Below the pieces are notes generated by a model, which saw nothing but the letters and a program-made list of their open reading frames with translations, was not told the DNA's origin and searched no databases. A DNA stretch of 41,610 nucleotides from Sphingomonas sp. (lineage in GTDB: Bacteria > Pseudomonadota > Alphaproteobacteria > Sphingomonadales > Sphingomonadaceae), in NCBI GenBank assembly GCA_013817375.1, contig JACDCV010000005.1, forward strand, positions 1 through 41,610, in the 5' to 3' direction. A program made the position numbers and the translations under genes. The number at the start of each line of letters is the position of its first letter. Position 1 is the stretch's first letter. Of this stretch, positions 7,392-15,655 are shown one piece after another.

Positions 7392-7652
7392 ATGAGCGAC
7401 GACGAACGACGAGCGGTTGTTACGGCAGATGATCTGGACACCTTGGACGAGGCCGAAATCATCGAAGGCTACAGAGACGGCTTCGAGGGTTTCCCATGCG
7501 GCGAAAATCGGGGCCGATCATATTGGCATGGATGGAAAAACGGCATGACCGACACCGGCAGGATGGACATGACAGTCGAGGGAAAATTGCTCGTCCGTTC
7601 GGTTCTCTCGCAACAGCGGCTCGCCCTCACCCTAGAAGGAACTGAGACTTAA
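7392..7652 (+). CDS. RMF-like (ribosome modulation factor-like) small protein
   Basis: ATG 7392 follows an AAGGAGAGAG ribosome site and gives an 86-residue protein. The tracked start at 7314 lacks this site. Residues 24-52 (EGYRDGFEGFPCGENRGRSYWHGWKNG) follow the RMF-like pattern: a helix with Gly, a CP or NPY-like turn, then a W-x-x-GW helix. True RMF dimerises 70S ribosomes. Phage versions are widespread in alphaproteobacteria without a proven function. The gene is read rightward from its own promoter and converges with the lysis cassette, its stop overlapping that of the minus-strand gene. Confidence 0.65.
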   Translation: MSDDERRAVVTADDLDTLDEAEIIEGYRDGFEGFPCGENRGRSYWHGWKNGMTDTGRMDMTVEGKLLVRSVLSQQRLALTLEGTET

Positions 7653-7993
7653 GTCGGCAACCCCATAGGCGTGCCGTCCATGCCCACAGCCACCACACAT
7701 GCGACGATGCCGTCCAACGCAAGTAGCGTCCAGGTGCGTTTTGCCGACGATTGAAACAGCAGCAACTCGCGGGGCCCGGCGGGCGTAGCAACCACCCCTT
7801 GCCAAACGATATGCTCTTTGTATCGCTCGCTCAGAATGCCGACGGCGACTTCCAGCGGTCTGCACTTGGGCGAGGGTAATACGGATTGCGCACGGGCCGG
7901 GACGAGCAGCAGCAGGCCGATGATGAACGATGCGGCCAGCATGACGCCAGCGAGAACGACAGGGCGGTTGTTTCTAGCGTTGGTCACGGTCAT
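7649..7993 (-). CDS. Secreted or membrane-anchored hypothetical protein of the lysis cassette
   Basis: The product has 114 residues. The N-terminus is a signal-peptide-like segment: polar head, hydrophobic core LAGVMLAASFIIGLLLLV and then PARAQS, which could be a signal peptidase I site. The remaining domain of about 80 residues is mixed beta/alpha with two Cys residues (KCRPLEVAVG, VACVVAVG) that could pair in the periplasm. It is the last gene of the leftward late operon. No lysis family was recognised. Confidence 0.65.
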   Translation of the reverse strand: MTVTNARNNRPVVLAGVMLAASFIIGLLLLVPARAQSVLPSPKCRPLEVAVGILSERYKEHIVWQGVVATPAGPRELLLFQSSAKRTWTLLALDGIVACVVAVGMDGTPMGLPT

Positions 7994-8370
7994 GCTCCCT
8001 CACGTCTCGGGGTCGATTGTCGGCGCGCCGGCTGGTCAAAGGCGCGGTCCAGCCTCTCGTTCATTTTGTCCATGCGCTCGGCGATCCCGTTGATGGAATC
8101 CATCATCGGCGCCATCGTTTCACGCACCCCGCTCTTGGTCGTATAGGTTTCGGCGACATGCAGCTTGTGCTCGGCAAGCTGCACCTGGAGCAACGAAGCC
8201 AGCGCCGAGGCCGCGCTTACCTGATGAGACGCTTCCGACTTCGCCGCGGCGATAGACGCTGACATGTCCGCTCTGGCCGTGGCGATTGCCTGCTCCACCC
8301 GCCACCATGCGCCGGCCACCACGCCCAGGACCGAGATGACAAAGACAACCAGTTCGGTGGTGACGGTCAT
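7990..8370 (-). CDS. Single-pass membrane protein with coiled coil (lysis region)
   Basis: ATG 8370 is used instead of the tracked 8412. The 126-residue product begins with one transmembrane helix (ELVVFVISVLGVVAGAWW) and continues as a long Ala-rich coiled coil with a second amphipathic helix near the end (MDSINGIAERMDKMNERLD). The arrangement resembles inner-membrane spanin or holin-accessory proteins. A more typical spanin pair lies just upstream, so its role is open. The start of the secreted-protein gene overlaps its stop (ATGA). Confidence 0.65.
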   Translation of the reverse strand: MTVTTELVVFVISVLGVVAGAWWRVEQAIATARADMSASIAAAKSEASHQVSAASALASLLQVQLAEHKLHVAETYTTKSGVRETMAPMMDSINGIAERMDKMNERLDRAFDQPARRQSTPRREGA

Positions 8371-8380
8371 TTCAGCATCC

Positions 8381-8569
8381 TCACGGCTTCCACCCGCACA
8401 GTTCTGCGCCACGCAAATTGAGCTCCAGAGCAGTCCTGGCTTCAGCCGGCGTCATGTCTTCGATGGGATTCCGGTTCGGCTCGTTCAGATCGCAGAAATT
8501 GCCCGATGGCATGGACTGGCAGCCTGCGAGCAGCACGAGGGCGAATATCAGCGCTTGGGTCTTGACCAT
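8381..8569 (-). CDS. Outer-membrane spanin-like lipoprotein (Rz1-like)
   Basis: A 62-residue protein has a classic lipoprotein signal: MVKTQALIFALVLLAGC, with lipobox LAGC and Cys16 as the lipidated residue. The mature part of about 46 residues has two further Cys. The gene starts inside the 3' end of the inner-membrane spanin candidate in another frame, the Rz/Rz1 overlap seen in many phages. The mature region is not very proline-rich, so the call rests on the lipobox and the overlap. Spanins fuse the inner and outer membranes in the last step of lysis. Confidence 0.7.
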   Translation of the reverse strand: MVKTQALIFALVLLAGCQSMPSGNFCDLNEPNRNPIEDMTPAEARTALELNLRGAELCGWKP

Positions 8570-8805
8570 TTGGCCTGCTCCCTCATGACTTCAGCGTCGG
8601 TCATGCCGGCCACCGCCTGATCGATCTTGTCGGCTTCGGAGCGGGCGGCGAGACGATCAGCAGCCTGTTCCGCCTTGACTTCGTTGCGGCCGGCTTTCTT
8701 GGCGCCGTAGAGCAGCGTCCCGAATGCAACCAAGGCAGCGACGATGCCGCCGAGGATTGCGGTCAAGCCGCCGCCTGGAATGAGGGACAAGAGGAAGTCG
8801 GTCAT
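8548..8805 (-). CDS. Inner-membrane spanin-like protein (Rz-like)
   Basis: ATG 8805 is chosen (MTDFLLSLIPGGG) over 8877 because the next upstream gene ends there with an ATGA overlap. The 85-residue protein has an N-terminal transmembrane helix (LTAILGGIVAALVAFGTLLYG) and a charged periplasmic coiled coil (RNEVKAEQAADRLAARSEADK). It ends in MTDAEVMREQAKWSRPKR, a pattern often seen at the end of i-spanins. The lipoprotein gene starts 22 bases before its stop. Together they form a plausible two-component spanin. Confidence 0.72.
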   Translation of the reverse strand: MTDFLLSLIPGGGLTAILGGIVAALVAFGTLLYGAKKAGRNEVKAEQAADRLAARSEADKIDQAVAGMTDAEVMREQAKWSRPKR

Positions 8806-9113
8806 GATCCGACCACCTCCGTAGTCCCATCCCAGACGAACTGGTCGAGCGGGAAATGCTTGCCGCAGCCGACGCAAAAGGTGCCGCTGTAGAAGTAGGG
8901 ATCGCGGGCATAAGTCTCGGCGATGGAAGAACCCATTCTGGTGACCGAGCCGCAGGGATTGTGGACGTATTTCTCGCGGTAGGGCCTAACGAAGCCCTTG
9001 GCGCGCTCATCGGCCGAAAGCACGACGTAGCCTTTCTGCTGGCCGTTTTCTTTCAGTTCGCGATGGTCGGCTGTGACGGGACCGCCGCCGGCCAGTTCGG
9101 TTTTCGTATTCAT
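8802..9113 (-). CDS. Hypothetical protein with CxxC motif between holin and spanins
   Basis: ATG 9113 (MNTKTELAGGG) is used because it overlaps the stop of the holin-like gene, while the tracked start at 9248 lies inside that gene. The product has 103 residues, is soluble, and has Tyr- and Arg-rich middle segments with a C-terminal FCVGCGKHFPLDQFVW motif that may bind zinc with an earlier Cys. Small proteins of this style occur in rhizobial phage lysis modules. Function is unknown. Confidence 0.65.
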   Translation of the reverse strand: MNTKTELAGGGPVTADHRELKENGQQKGYVVLSADERAKGFVRPYREKYVHNPCGSVTRMGSSIAETYARDPYFYSGTFCVGCGKHFPLDQFVWDGTTEVVGS

Positions 9114-9427
9114 CACTTCTTCTCCGGGCTGTGGACGATGATGTCGGGGACGCCGGCGGGAGTTTTCAACACAACATCCTCGCCCTTGGGGATTTGCTGG
9201 TCGACGACCTTTGCCGTCTCCATGGCTTTGACGGACGGGCGCTTCCATGCGGCATAAAGCGCCGGCCCGCCCGACAGGATAATGCCAGTGGTTAGGACAA
9301 CCGCCTGCTCGACAATCGTGTTGGCGTCGAGTTCGGAAAAGCCCTTGCTGACCAGCCAGACGCCAAGCCCGGATATCGAGTAGCGAAGGAAAATCATCAG
9401 GATCGGAGCGACGGATTCGAAGGTCAT
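9113..9427 (-). CDS. Holin candidate with two membrane helices
   Basis: The protein has 104 residues. Two hydrophobic stretches (APILMIFLRYSISGLGVWLV and EQAVVLTTGIILSGGPALYAAW) are followed by a polar tail. The pattern resembles the Pam3-gp28-type putative phage holins, and the gene sits directly downstream of the endolysin with an ATGA overlap. A holin would accumulate in the inner membrane and open it for the endolysin at a set time. The assignment rests on topology and position. Confidence 0.7.
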   Translation of the reverse strand: MTFESVAPILMIFLRYSISGLGVWLVSKGFSELDANTIVEQAVVLTTGIILSGGPALYAAWKRPSVKAMETAKVVDQQIPKGEDVVLKTPAGVPDIIVHSPEKK

Positions 9428-10185
9428 GGCTTCTTCCTTCCGAACAGTTTCAGGATTGCTTCAATGAGCGCGGCTATCCATCCCTTCGCCACAGGGGCGG
9501 GCGTGGGGCGCGTTTGAGGCTTAGGAGCGGGTTTGGGAGCCGGAGCGGCAGGAACGGGCCTGACGGGCGGCTGTGGCTGCGCGGGTTTTGGGACGCCGCC
9601 AGCCGCTTCAATGGCCGCAAGAAACGCCTTGTAGTAACCGGCGATCTCCTGCCAATGGTCGGTGACGTTCACCGTGCGTCGCGCATTCTTCAGATCATCC
9701 GGACCGCTCGTCGGCAGATAATGCGCGATGCCCTTGCCCGCCCCGTTCCAGCGCCCATCCAGTAACCCGGTGAACAGGTAGCGAGCCGCCCATTCCGGCT
9801 GGAGCGCAATGTCCGGATTGTCGAGGATGCCGGCCGCCGCATAGTTGTGGTCATGAGTAAGCTGGACCAGCCCGCGCCCGTAATAAACATGGCCATATGG
9901 AGGCTTCGGCTTCGAATAGCTCTTGTTCGGGTAGTTCTTGGCGACATAGGCTCGCGCCGCTTTGTCGCTCTTGGCAAACCCTTCCCTAACCGGCTGCATT
10001 CCCGAACCGACCTCGCGCCGGGCCGTGGCCAAACCATAGGCCAGCGTCTTTGCCCGGCTGTCACCATGCGTCAAGAAGGCATTGAGTATGCCCTCGATGC
10101 CGTCCACCTGGCCTTGCGACAAGCTCGTGCCGAACACGCCGGAATCGCGCGCGCGCAGCACCGCGTAGAGCTTGCTACGGTTCAT
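9424..10185 (-). CDS. Endolysin, GH19 chitinase/lysozyme-like, with C-terminal anchor-like tail
   Basis: Residues 1-180 of this 253-residue protein look like the glycoside hydrolase family 19 fold used by many phage endolysins. They include LATARREVGSGMQPV with candidate catalytic Glu58 and the YYGRGLVQLTHDHNY motif, followed by a late helix with conserved Gly and Trp. It would cleave the glycan strands of peptidoglycan. A Pro/Ala/Lys-rich linker leads to a short amphipathic hydrophobic end (GWIAALIEAILKLFGRKK), which could bind the membrane. There is no signal peptide, so export through the adjacent holin is expected. Confidence 0.88.
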   Translation of the reverse strand: MNRSKLYAVLRARDSGVFGTSLSQGQVDGIEGILNAFLTHGDSRAKTLAYGLATARREVGSGMQPVREGFAKSDKAARAYVAKNYPNKSYSKPKPPYGHVYYGRGLVQLTHDHNYAAAGILDNPDIALQPEWAARYLFTGLLDGRWNGAGKGIAHYLPTSGPDDLKNARRTVNVTDHWQEIAGYYKAFLAAIEAAGGVPKPAQPQPPVRPVPAAPAPKPAPKPQTRPTPAPVAKGWIAALIEAILKLFGRKKP

Positions 10186-10214
10186 CTGGCATTCCTTCGA
10201 TTTGGGGATGGGTC

Positions 10215-10238
10215 AGCGCTTGCGCGCGCAGGAGCGCT
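10215..10238. terminator. GC-rich hairpin just after the tailspike gene
   Basis: AGCGCT at 10215-10220 and 10233-10238 flanks the palindromic TGCGCGCGCA. The structure lies at the tailspike stop codon and before the endolysin start. There is no T-run, so it may attenuate transcription or protect mRNA rather than act as a full intrinsic terminator. Confidence 0.4.
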
Positions 10239-11872
10239 TATTTCAGCACCCACGCCTTGAGCGTGCCGGAGGCGATGTCGAGAACACCGGCGGTTTCGTT
10301 CTGGAAGCGCACGGACACAGTGTTCGCCGCGCTCACCCATGCGGTGATCGTGATGCCGGAGGTAGCCAGCGAGAATGACGCCATCGCCATGTCGCCCAAG
10401 GCCGCGCCGGTCACGGTGACCGTGGTCGTAACGCCCGCGCCATCTGCCAAACTGACCGGATCGAACGTAGCCGTGCCTTCGATCCGGTAGGGAAAGTCGC
10501 TAGTGTTCGGCGTTATAGGTGTATTCCCGGCCAAGGATGAGTTGGCCGCCGTCAGCGTCACACCTTTGAACACCGGCAGGACTGCGTTATTTTTCAGATC
10601 AACGCCAGCCATAGTCACTGCATCCACGCCGATTGCGACGCCGTATTGCTGTGACGTTCCGCCGCCCGTATTACCCGACTTGCCACCCACGATAGCTGCC
10701 GAACCGCCATCGATGGAGATGCCGGAGCGTTGACCCGCAACAAGGGCAAGCCCGTTATTGAGAACCTGACAGCCAGCCATCGACAGTTGGCCGGACGCAG
10801 ACCGGATGCCGACAAGGCTGTTGTTGTCTATAAGCACACCAACCAGCGTGATCGCATTTGTCTCATTACCGGCAATTTGAACTCCCGGTGCATTGTTCGA
10901 TGCAGGGGTCGCGTAGGCAGGACCAGTTGGGTCCATCCCGCAGCGTTCGATAAAGCCGCCAGTGATGACGTGCTTGCCGCCATATGCGTCAATATAAATG
11001 CCGGTAGTCCCATCAGACCCGATGAAGGGATTGTTCAGCCGCATATCGAAAACAGGGGTAGTCGCACTGCCCAGAAGGATCACCCCGCGACCAGTGTTGC
11101 CGAAAGTCTTGAGGCTGTTCCACGTGCCGAGGATCATCCCGGCCGAACCGAGCACGCTCTGCGCGCGGACGCCATCGCGCCCATTTTGCGCCAAGAGGAT
11201 ATCGTTGACTTCCCACTGGGCCGCGCCGTAAGCGACTTCACAGGTCGCAAGCCATCCGTCTAGAATATTCTTCTTCGACGTGACGCGAGATATTCGCCCT
11301 TCGTCGCAGGTGCTGGTCTGTAGGCCGATATACTGCCCTTCGATATGGAGGTCGAAGAGTTCAGACCTGTCCGTAGAGCCGAGGCAGGCCACTCCGATAC
11401 CAGCAGTCGGTACTACACTCCGAAGAAGCGACAGCCCGCCGACTTTCATACTGGAAATACCGTTCGCCAATGTAATTAGATTGGCTGTTAAGGACGTTGA
11501 TGTGATGCTCCCTTGGCCGTTTCCATCGCCGAGCAAGGCGTGGCCGATACGGCTCAACGGAATTGCCCCGCTGGCTTTGTAGGAGGCAGTGTCCTTGACA
11601 TAGACAATATCGTTTGCCACCAGCGCCGCGTTGATCGCCGCCAAGCTGTCGGCGACGCCTGTCGGGTCGGCTCCGTAATCATCCGGCGTCGGAAACTTGT
11701 TCAAATTGACGGAGATGCTGCGTGGTATCGCGCCCGCACCGGGGAATGTGTGGGTGCCAGTCACATTCAGCGTGTCGCGGATGTCTACCTTGCGAGGTTT
11801 ATGAGCGCCGGAGGAAGGAACCCCATCGACCACATAATCGCGGAATATTTCATTGATCGGGAGGACGGCCAT
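10238..11872 (-). CDS. Tailspike with right-handed beta-helix (pectate-lyase-like)
   Basis: The product has 544 residues. The N-terminal part (1-60) is a virion-attachment-like segment. It is followed by DDYGADPTGVADSLAAINAAL, the usual entry to pectate-lyase-3 beta-helices in tailspikes. About residues 100-470 hold repeating Gly/Asn/Val-rich short strands typical of a right-handed parallel beta-helix. The last 75 residues (VTVTGAALGDMAMASFSL, VSVRFQNETAGV) form a beta-rich trimerisation or receptor-binding tip. It probably recognises or degrades host polysaccharide. A TGGAG ribosome site precedes the ATG. Confidence 0.85.
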   Translation of the reverse strand: MAVLPINEIFRDYVVDGVPSSGAHKPRKVDIRDTLNVTGTHTFPGAGAIPRSISVNLNKFPTPDDYGADPTGVADSLAAINAALVANDIVYVKDTASYKASGAIPLSRIGHALLGDGNGQGSITSTSLTANLITLANGISSMKVGGLSLLRSVVPTAGIGVACLGSTDRSELFDLHIEGQYIGLQTSTCDEGRISRVTSKKNILDGWLATCEVAYGAAQWEVNDILLAQNGRDGVRAQSVLGSAGMILGTWNSLKTFGNTGRGVILLGSATTPVFDMRLNNPFIGSDGTTGIYIDAYGGKHVITGGFIERCGMDPTGPAYATPASNNAPGVQIAGNETNAITLVGVLIDNNSLVGIRSASGQLSMAGCQVLNNGLALVAGQRSGISIDGGSAAIVGGKSGNTGGGTSQQYGVAIGVDAVTMAGVDLKNNAVLPVFKGVTLTAANSSLAGNTPITPNTSDFPYRIEGTATFDPVSLADGAGVTTTVTVTGAALGDMAMASFSLATSGITITAWVSAANTVSVRFQNETAGVLDIASGTLKAWVLK

Positions 11873-11943
11873 GCAGATGCTCCAAAAAATGCTGGAAACC
11901 CCGCTGGGAAGCAGGGCGAAGGAAACGGTGATGAGAGGTGCGG

Positions 11944-14004
11944 TTAGGTCACGACCTTCAGGCCAGTCGCGACCGAGGCGCTTTCAACGCCGGAGCCGTT
12001 GCGGGCCTTGAGCCAGTAGTAGTAATTGCCGGCCGCCAGCCCGGTATCGATATAAGAATCCGAGTTCGACGCCGGCCCATATTCCGTGCGGATCAGTGTG
12101 GCCGAGCCTTCGGTGTTGATCGTGTTGCGGCGGATATTGACCGCAGTGAAGTTCGGCGAATTGGGCGACACCCACGAAAGCGCGACCTCGCCGACGCCGC
12201 CCGTGCCGACGACGTTGGTCAGGATCCCCGGCGCGGTGCCATCAGCCACAGGCGTGACCGTATCGCTCGCCGTCCAGTCGCCTTGCCGGCCAGTGATGGT
12301 GACGTGGCGGACCTGGGCTTCGTAGATAGCGCCATCGCTAAGGGCGGGCGTCTGGGCCTCGGTGGCGTCGTCGCCAACCGGCACGACATTCCACTCGCTT
12401 GCCGACTGCAGCTTATAGCGCGCCTCGACCTTCAGCCCTTCCGAGGGCGGCAGGTCGAAGAGGATGATGCCGAAAGGAACAAGCGTGCTGCCTACCGTGA
12501 TCCGGTCGAAGATGAACGAGAAGTTCAAAGGCAGCGGGATGGTGTCGTCGGTCGTCACCGTCTCGCTGATCGGCTCGGTGCCTTCCTCGGCCTCTGCATC
12601 CCAGTCGTATGCCTCGGCCGGCATGGACTGCACCTGGATCGTCACGCCCGTCAGGATGCCGCCTTCGCCAATGTTGAAGCGGAAGTCGCCGATCTCGAAC
12701 ACCTCATCTATGCCAAACAGCGGATAGGTGACGCGGACGAACCGTTTTCCGAAAGCGGCGAGCCCCTTGAGATTGCACTGGAACGTGCCCACCCACGACG
12801 GATTTGCCCGGTAGGCGGCAAGCTTCATCAGCCGCCGCGCCTGGCCGTGGCTCGGCGCCATGTTGAACGACAGATCGGAAGCTATCTCGCCCCGCAACGA
12901 AACATCATCCTCGTCTCGCCACTGATCCGCGTCCGTCGCCTGGTAGTCGTGCGTCACGCCGAGATAGGTGGCCCGGATCACATTTGCCGTGGTCAGGATA
13001 TCGCGGCCACGGCTGACCTCGGAGAAACCGACGATCGCATCCTCGTCGATGATGACGGTCGGCTCTTCCCACGCTCCTACGTCGAGCGTGACGCCCCCGT
13101 CCGGCGTCGGAACGATGCGCCCGTCGCAGCATTGCAACATCCGCGACAGAACATCGGCGGGCCGCTCGTCGAGGCGATAGCTGCCCCATAGCCGATACCG
13201 ATCCTCGGTGCCGCCTGCCTTGCGGGCAATGTTTTCTGTGGCGACATTGTAGGCGGCGAGCCAGCCAGCCGTCGCCTCCGTGGTAGTCATCATATCGACC
13301 GGCAGTCGCATGGCGTCCGCATGTGTCATGAAATCCCGGATCACAGCCGCCGCGTTATCGCTCCAGACGGTCGTTCCGGTCGATGGATTGAACACCTTCG
13401 ACGCCCGCGCCACGACGCGGTAAAGGGTCTGGGTGAGGTTCGGGAATACTTTCGAGATTTTATCAGCGCTGACTCCGCGCTGATAGGCGTAAAGGCTCGA
13501 AATTCCATCACCGCGATGCGCCGAGTCCCATTCAGGAAACGCACTCGTAAGTTCGGAATAATGCGTCTCGGTTGGTAGTCCCATCCGCGTCAGAATGCGC
13601 AGGGCGCCATTATAAGGTGAGACAGTGACATTACCCGCCCCGTTGACCGTGACGATGTTGTCGTCAACCCAGATCTCCTCGATTGCATCAAGTTCACCAG
13701 TTCCGAGTGCGATGACCTTGTGCAATTGGCCGGCTTTACTTTCGCCGAAAACCCATGGTCCGGACGTTTTCACCCGGCCATAATGCCGTTGCCTGGATAC
13801 GGTCGGGTTCTTGACAGAAGTCTGCACGTCCTCCGGCTTCGGCTGTTCTGGCGCGAAGAGTGCGGAGGCCAAGAAGTTCAGGCCGACCGACAGGCCGATG
13901 CCGATCGCAGCTGTGACAAGCGTCACGCCGATGCCCAGCGCAGCGCCGGATACGCCGGCTGCCGTCAGAGACAGCAACACGAAGCTTTCGATCACACCGG
14001 GCAT
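11944..14004 (-). CDS. Tail tip / host-specificity protein J-like with fibronectin III domain
   Basis: This 686-residue protein starts with a hydrophobic Gly/Ala segment (about 10-50, LTAAGVSGAALGIGVTL...), common in tail-tip proteins. An EQPKPEDVQTSVKNPTVSRQRHYGRVKTSG region follows in several pieces, then an extended central body, and from about 590 a fibronectin type III-like domain (GEVALSWVSPNSPNFTAVNIRR ... YYYWLKARNGSG). The position after the 130-residue peptidase-like protein and before the tailspike matches central tail-tip proteins that bind the receptor or attach the spike. It starts right after the upstream stop. Confidence 0.85.
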   Translation of the reverse strand: MPGVIESFVLLSLTAAGVSGAALGIGVTLVTAAIGIGLSVGLNFLASALFAPEQPKPEDVQTSVKNPTVSRQRHYGRVKTSGPWVFGESKAGQLHKVIALGTGELDAIEEIWVDDNIVTVNGAGNVTVSPYNGALRILTRMGLPTETHYSELTSAFPEWDSAHRGDGISSLYAYQRGVSADKISKVFPNLTQTLYRVVARASKVFNPSTGTTVWSDNAAAVIRDFMTHADAMRLPVDMMTTTEATAGWLAAYNVATENIARKAGGTEDRYRLWGSYRLDERPADVLSRMLQCCDGRIVPTPDGGVTLDVGAWEEPTVIIDEDAIVGFSEVSRGRDILTTANVIRATYLGVTHDYQATDADQWRDEDDVSLRGEIASDLSFNMAPSHGQARRLMKLAAYRANPSWVGTFQCNLKGLAAFGKRFVRVTYPLFGIDEVFEIGDFRFNIGEGGILTGVTIQVQSMPAEAYDWDAEAEEGTEPISETVTTDDTIPLPLNFSFIFDRITVGSTLVPFGIILFDLPPSEGLKVEARYKLQSASEWNVVPVGDDATEAQTPALSDGAIYEAQVRHVTITGRQGDWTASDTVTPVADGTAPGILTNVVGTGGVGEVALSWVSPNSPNFTAVNIRRNTINTEGSATLIRTEYGPASNSDSYIDTGLAAGNYYYWLKARNGSGVESASVATGLKVVT

Positions 14005-14391
14005 TCAGATCACCTTCCAGGCTTTCCAGACCGCCGTGAGCGGTGCGCCGATCAGGCCGTCAGCATCGCGCGAGAACCAGAACTTCCCGGCATGGATCGC
14101 CACGCACAGCTTTTGCTTATGGAAGATCAGCCCGACATCACCGGTGACAGGCTCATCCGTCTTGGACAGGCCGCCGGCGCGCATGACGCGGTTCAACGCG
14201 ATTGCAAGGCCACCGGGCGATGCCAGCACCTCGCGCGCCTCAGCCTCGTCCTTGTGGACACGCCCGAACATCTGCATGGGCGAGCGGCCGAGAACGACCG
14301 CCATCCACCTGTCTGCCGTGATGCCGCAATCGGTCTTGCCCCAGGCGAACGGCTTCTCCGCCTCGGCTGCGATGTACTCGTCGATGGTCAT
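14005..14391 (-). CDS. DUF6950-like tail assembly protein (NlpC/P60 position)
   Basis: ATG 14391 is used; the tracked 14394 codon is TTG. The product has 128 residues. It shows PFAWGKTDCGITADRW with a candidate nucleophile Cys22 and later His-containing strands (LIFHKQKLCVAIHAG), matching the small Cys/His tail proteins (DUF6950 type) that occupy the NlpC/P60 peptidase position in siphophage tail modules. A role in tail-tip assembly or peptidoglycan processing is inferred. It overlaps the upstream gene by ATGA. Confidence 0.75.
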   Translation of the reverse strand: MTIDEYIAAEAEKPFAWGKTDCGITADRWMAVVLGRSPMQMFGRVHKDEAEAREVLASPGGLAIALNRVMRAGGLSKTDEPVTGDVGLIFHKQKLCVAIHAGKFWFSRDADGLIGAPLTAVWKAWKVI

Positions 14392-14984
14392 CAATAATCC
14401 GGATACCGAATGACTTTGGACAGCAGCCGCGAGACGAAGCCGAAGAACTTGTCGCCGGGCGATCGAGCCTGCTGATCGCGATCGGTGTTACGGCCATAAG
14501 GCGGGCGTGAACGGCTGTAGAAGATATTCTCCGCCGTCAGGCTGATGGATTGCATCGCGCCCTCGGTCCCCTGCATGGCCGAGCGCGTGACCGTCGGCGG
14601 CTGCATGAAGCCCCGGAACAGCGGGATCGGAACTCCCGAAGGCTGCCAGTCCTCGCTGAAAAGCTGGAGCGACACCGTGAGCAGTTGCTGCTCCACCTCC
14701 GGCGTGTCGGCCAGCGCCACCGCCAGAAAGTCCAGTGCCTTACCTGGAAGCCCGTCAACCGAGAGCGTGATCTGCTCGGAAACCGCATTGCCCGAAAAGC
14801 CGAGACCGTCGATCTGGCCAAAGCCGAACATCGGCAGATAGGTGATGCCGTCGACCTCAAGCGCCGTGTTGCCGTTCCAGACATGTTTTGTCGACGAGGC
14901 AAATTCAAAACGGACAAGAAAATCACACCTAACCGTCGATGCCGAAAGCAGCGCGATCTGGTCGGCGGTGAAGAATTCCGCCAT
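14391..14984 (-). CDS. Minor tail protein upstream of the tail-tip genes
   Basis: ATG 14984 is preferred (MAEFFTADQIALL) because it overlaps the upstream stop (ATGA); the tracked extension to 15080 lies inside that gene. The product has 197 residues and is beta-rich, with VRFEFASSTKHVWNGN near residue 22, GLGFSGNAVSEQITLSVDG, and PLFRGFMQPPTV, as in lambda gpL-like or baseplate-hub proteins of rhizobial phages. The exact family is not certain. It belongs to the run of tail genes following the tape measure. Confidence 0.75.
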   Translation of the reverse strand: MAEFFTADQIALLSASTVRCDFLVRFEFASSTKHVWNGNTALEVDGITYLPMFGFGQIDGLGFSGNAVSEQITLSVDGLPGKALDFLAVALADTPEVEQQLLTVSLQLFSEDWQPSGVPIPLFRGFMQPPTVTRSAMQGTEGAMQSISLTAENIFYSRSRPPYGRNTDRDQQARSPGDKFFGFVSRLLSKVIRYPDY

Positions 14985-15655
14985 CACAGATCCTCGATGA
15001 AGCTGACGGTGGGAGTGCCAAAGCGGCGAAGCTGGAGATCGAGGTTCATCGCGTCGTCGGTCGCCAGCCGCATCCTGCAAACGGGATTGTCGAACTCGAG
15101 CCTTTCGCCGGCGGTGACTGCTTCGCGCAGCGGCGGGCGGAAGGTCATCGCACCTGTATCCTCGTTGAACGAACGAACTCGGTACAGCCTCTCCCCCACA
15201 CTGAAATGCTGGCCCGGCTCGATGTCGCCTGCATAGTTCACAGTCACCGTCATCGAAACAGCGCGGGCGGCCACATTCGCTGCGGCCACAACATCAATCA
15301 CCGTCCCGACATAGCCGCTGTCGTCGTCGAAGAACGCGTCGTCGGAATGCGGTATCTGTCCATAGAGCCCAGCCTCCACAGCGCCGGCAGGAACCGGCTG
15401 GTCGCCGCGACAGAGCGGAACGAGGATCGGGTTCAGCCTGCCTTCCAGCAGCGTGTCGATTGCCCGGAACGCCAACCGCGTCTGCCGGCTGTTGATATGG
15501 ACGCTTGCGAGCGTCGCCTTCCAAATACCAGCGTCGGACGCCACCACTTGGCCAAAGCCGCTCACCGATGAAGGGCCGGCGAGGGATCGCGGAGCAATGT
15601 CAAATGAAACATCCCGTGCGGGCAGGACGTGGATCGGCCACATGATGGTCGCCAT
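14984..15655 (-). CDS. Minor tail protein following the tape measure
   Basis: This 223-residue protein begins next to the stop of the tape-measure gene. It is beta-rich with no membrane segment. A Trp-Pro N-terminus (MWPIHVLPARDVSFDIAPRS) and RMRLATDDAMNLDLQLRRFG near the end are similar in style to distal tail or gpM-like proteins. In siphophages the gene after the tape measure usually encodes the distal tail protein that joins the tube to the tip. That is inference from order, not from a recognised motif. Confidence 0.72.
   Translation of the reverse strand: MATIMWPIHVLPARDVSFDIAPRSLAGPSSVSGFGQVVASDAGIWKATLASVHINSRQTRLAFRAIDTLLEGRLNPILVPLCRGDQPVPAGAVEAGLYGQIPHSDDAFFDDDSGYVGTVIDVVAAANVAARAVSMTVTVNYAGDIEPGQHFSVGERLYRVRSFNEDTGAMTFRPPLREAVTAGERLEFDNPVCRMRLATDDAMNLDLQLRRFGTPTVSFIEDL

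Noticed and set aside
11938-13191. Plus-strand ORF of 417 aa
   Set aside because: It is antisense to the tail-tip gene, very Arg/Asp/Gly-rich, and has no ribosome site or motifs. It is a long shadow typical of GC-rich DNA.
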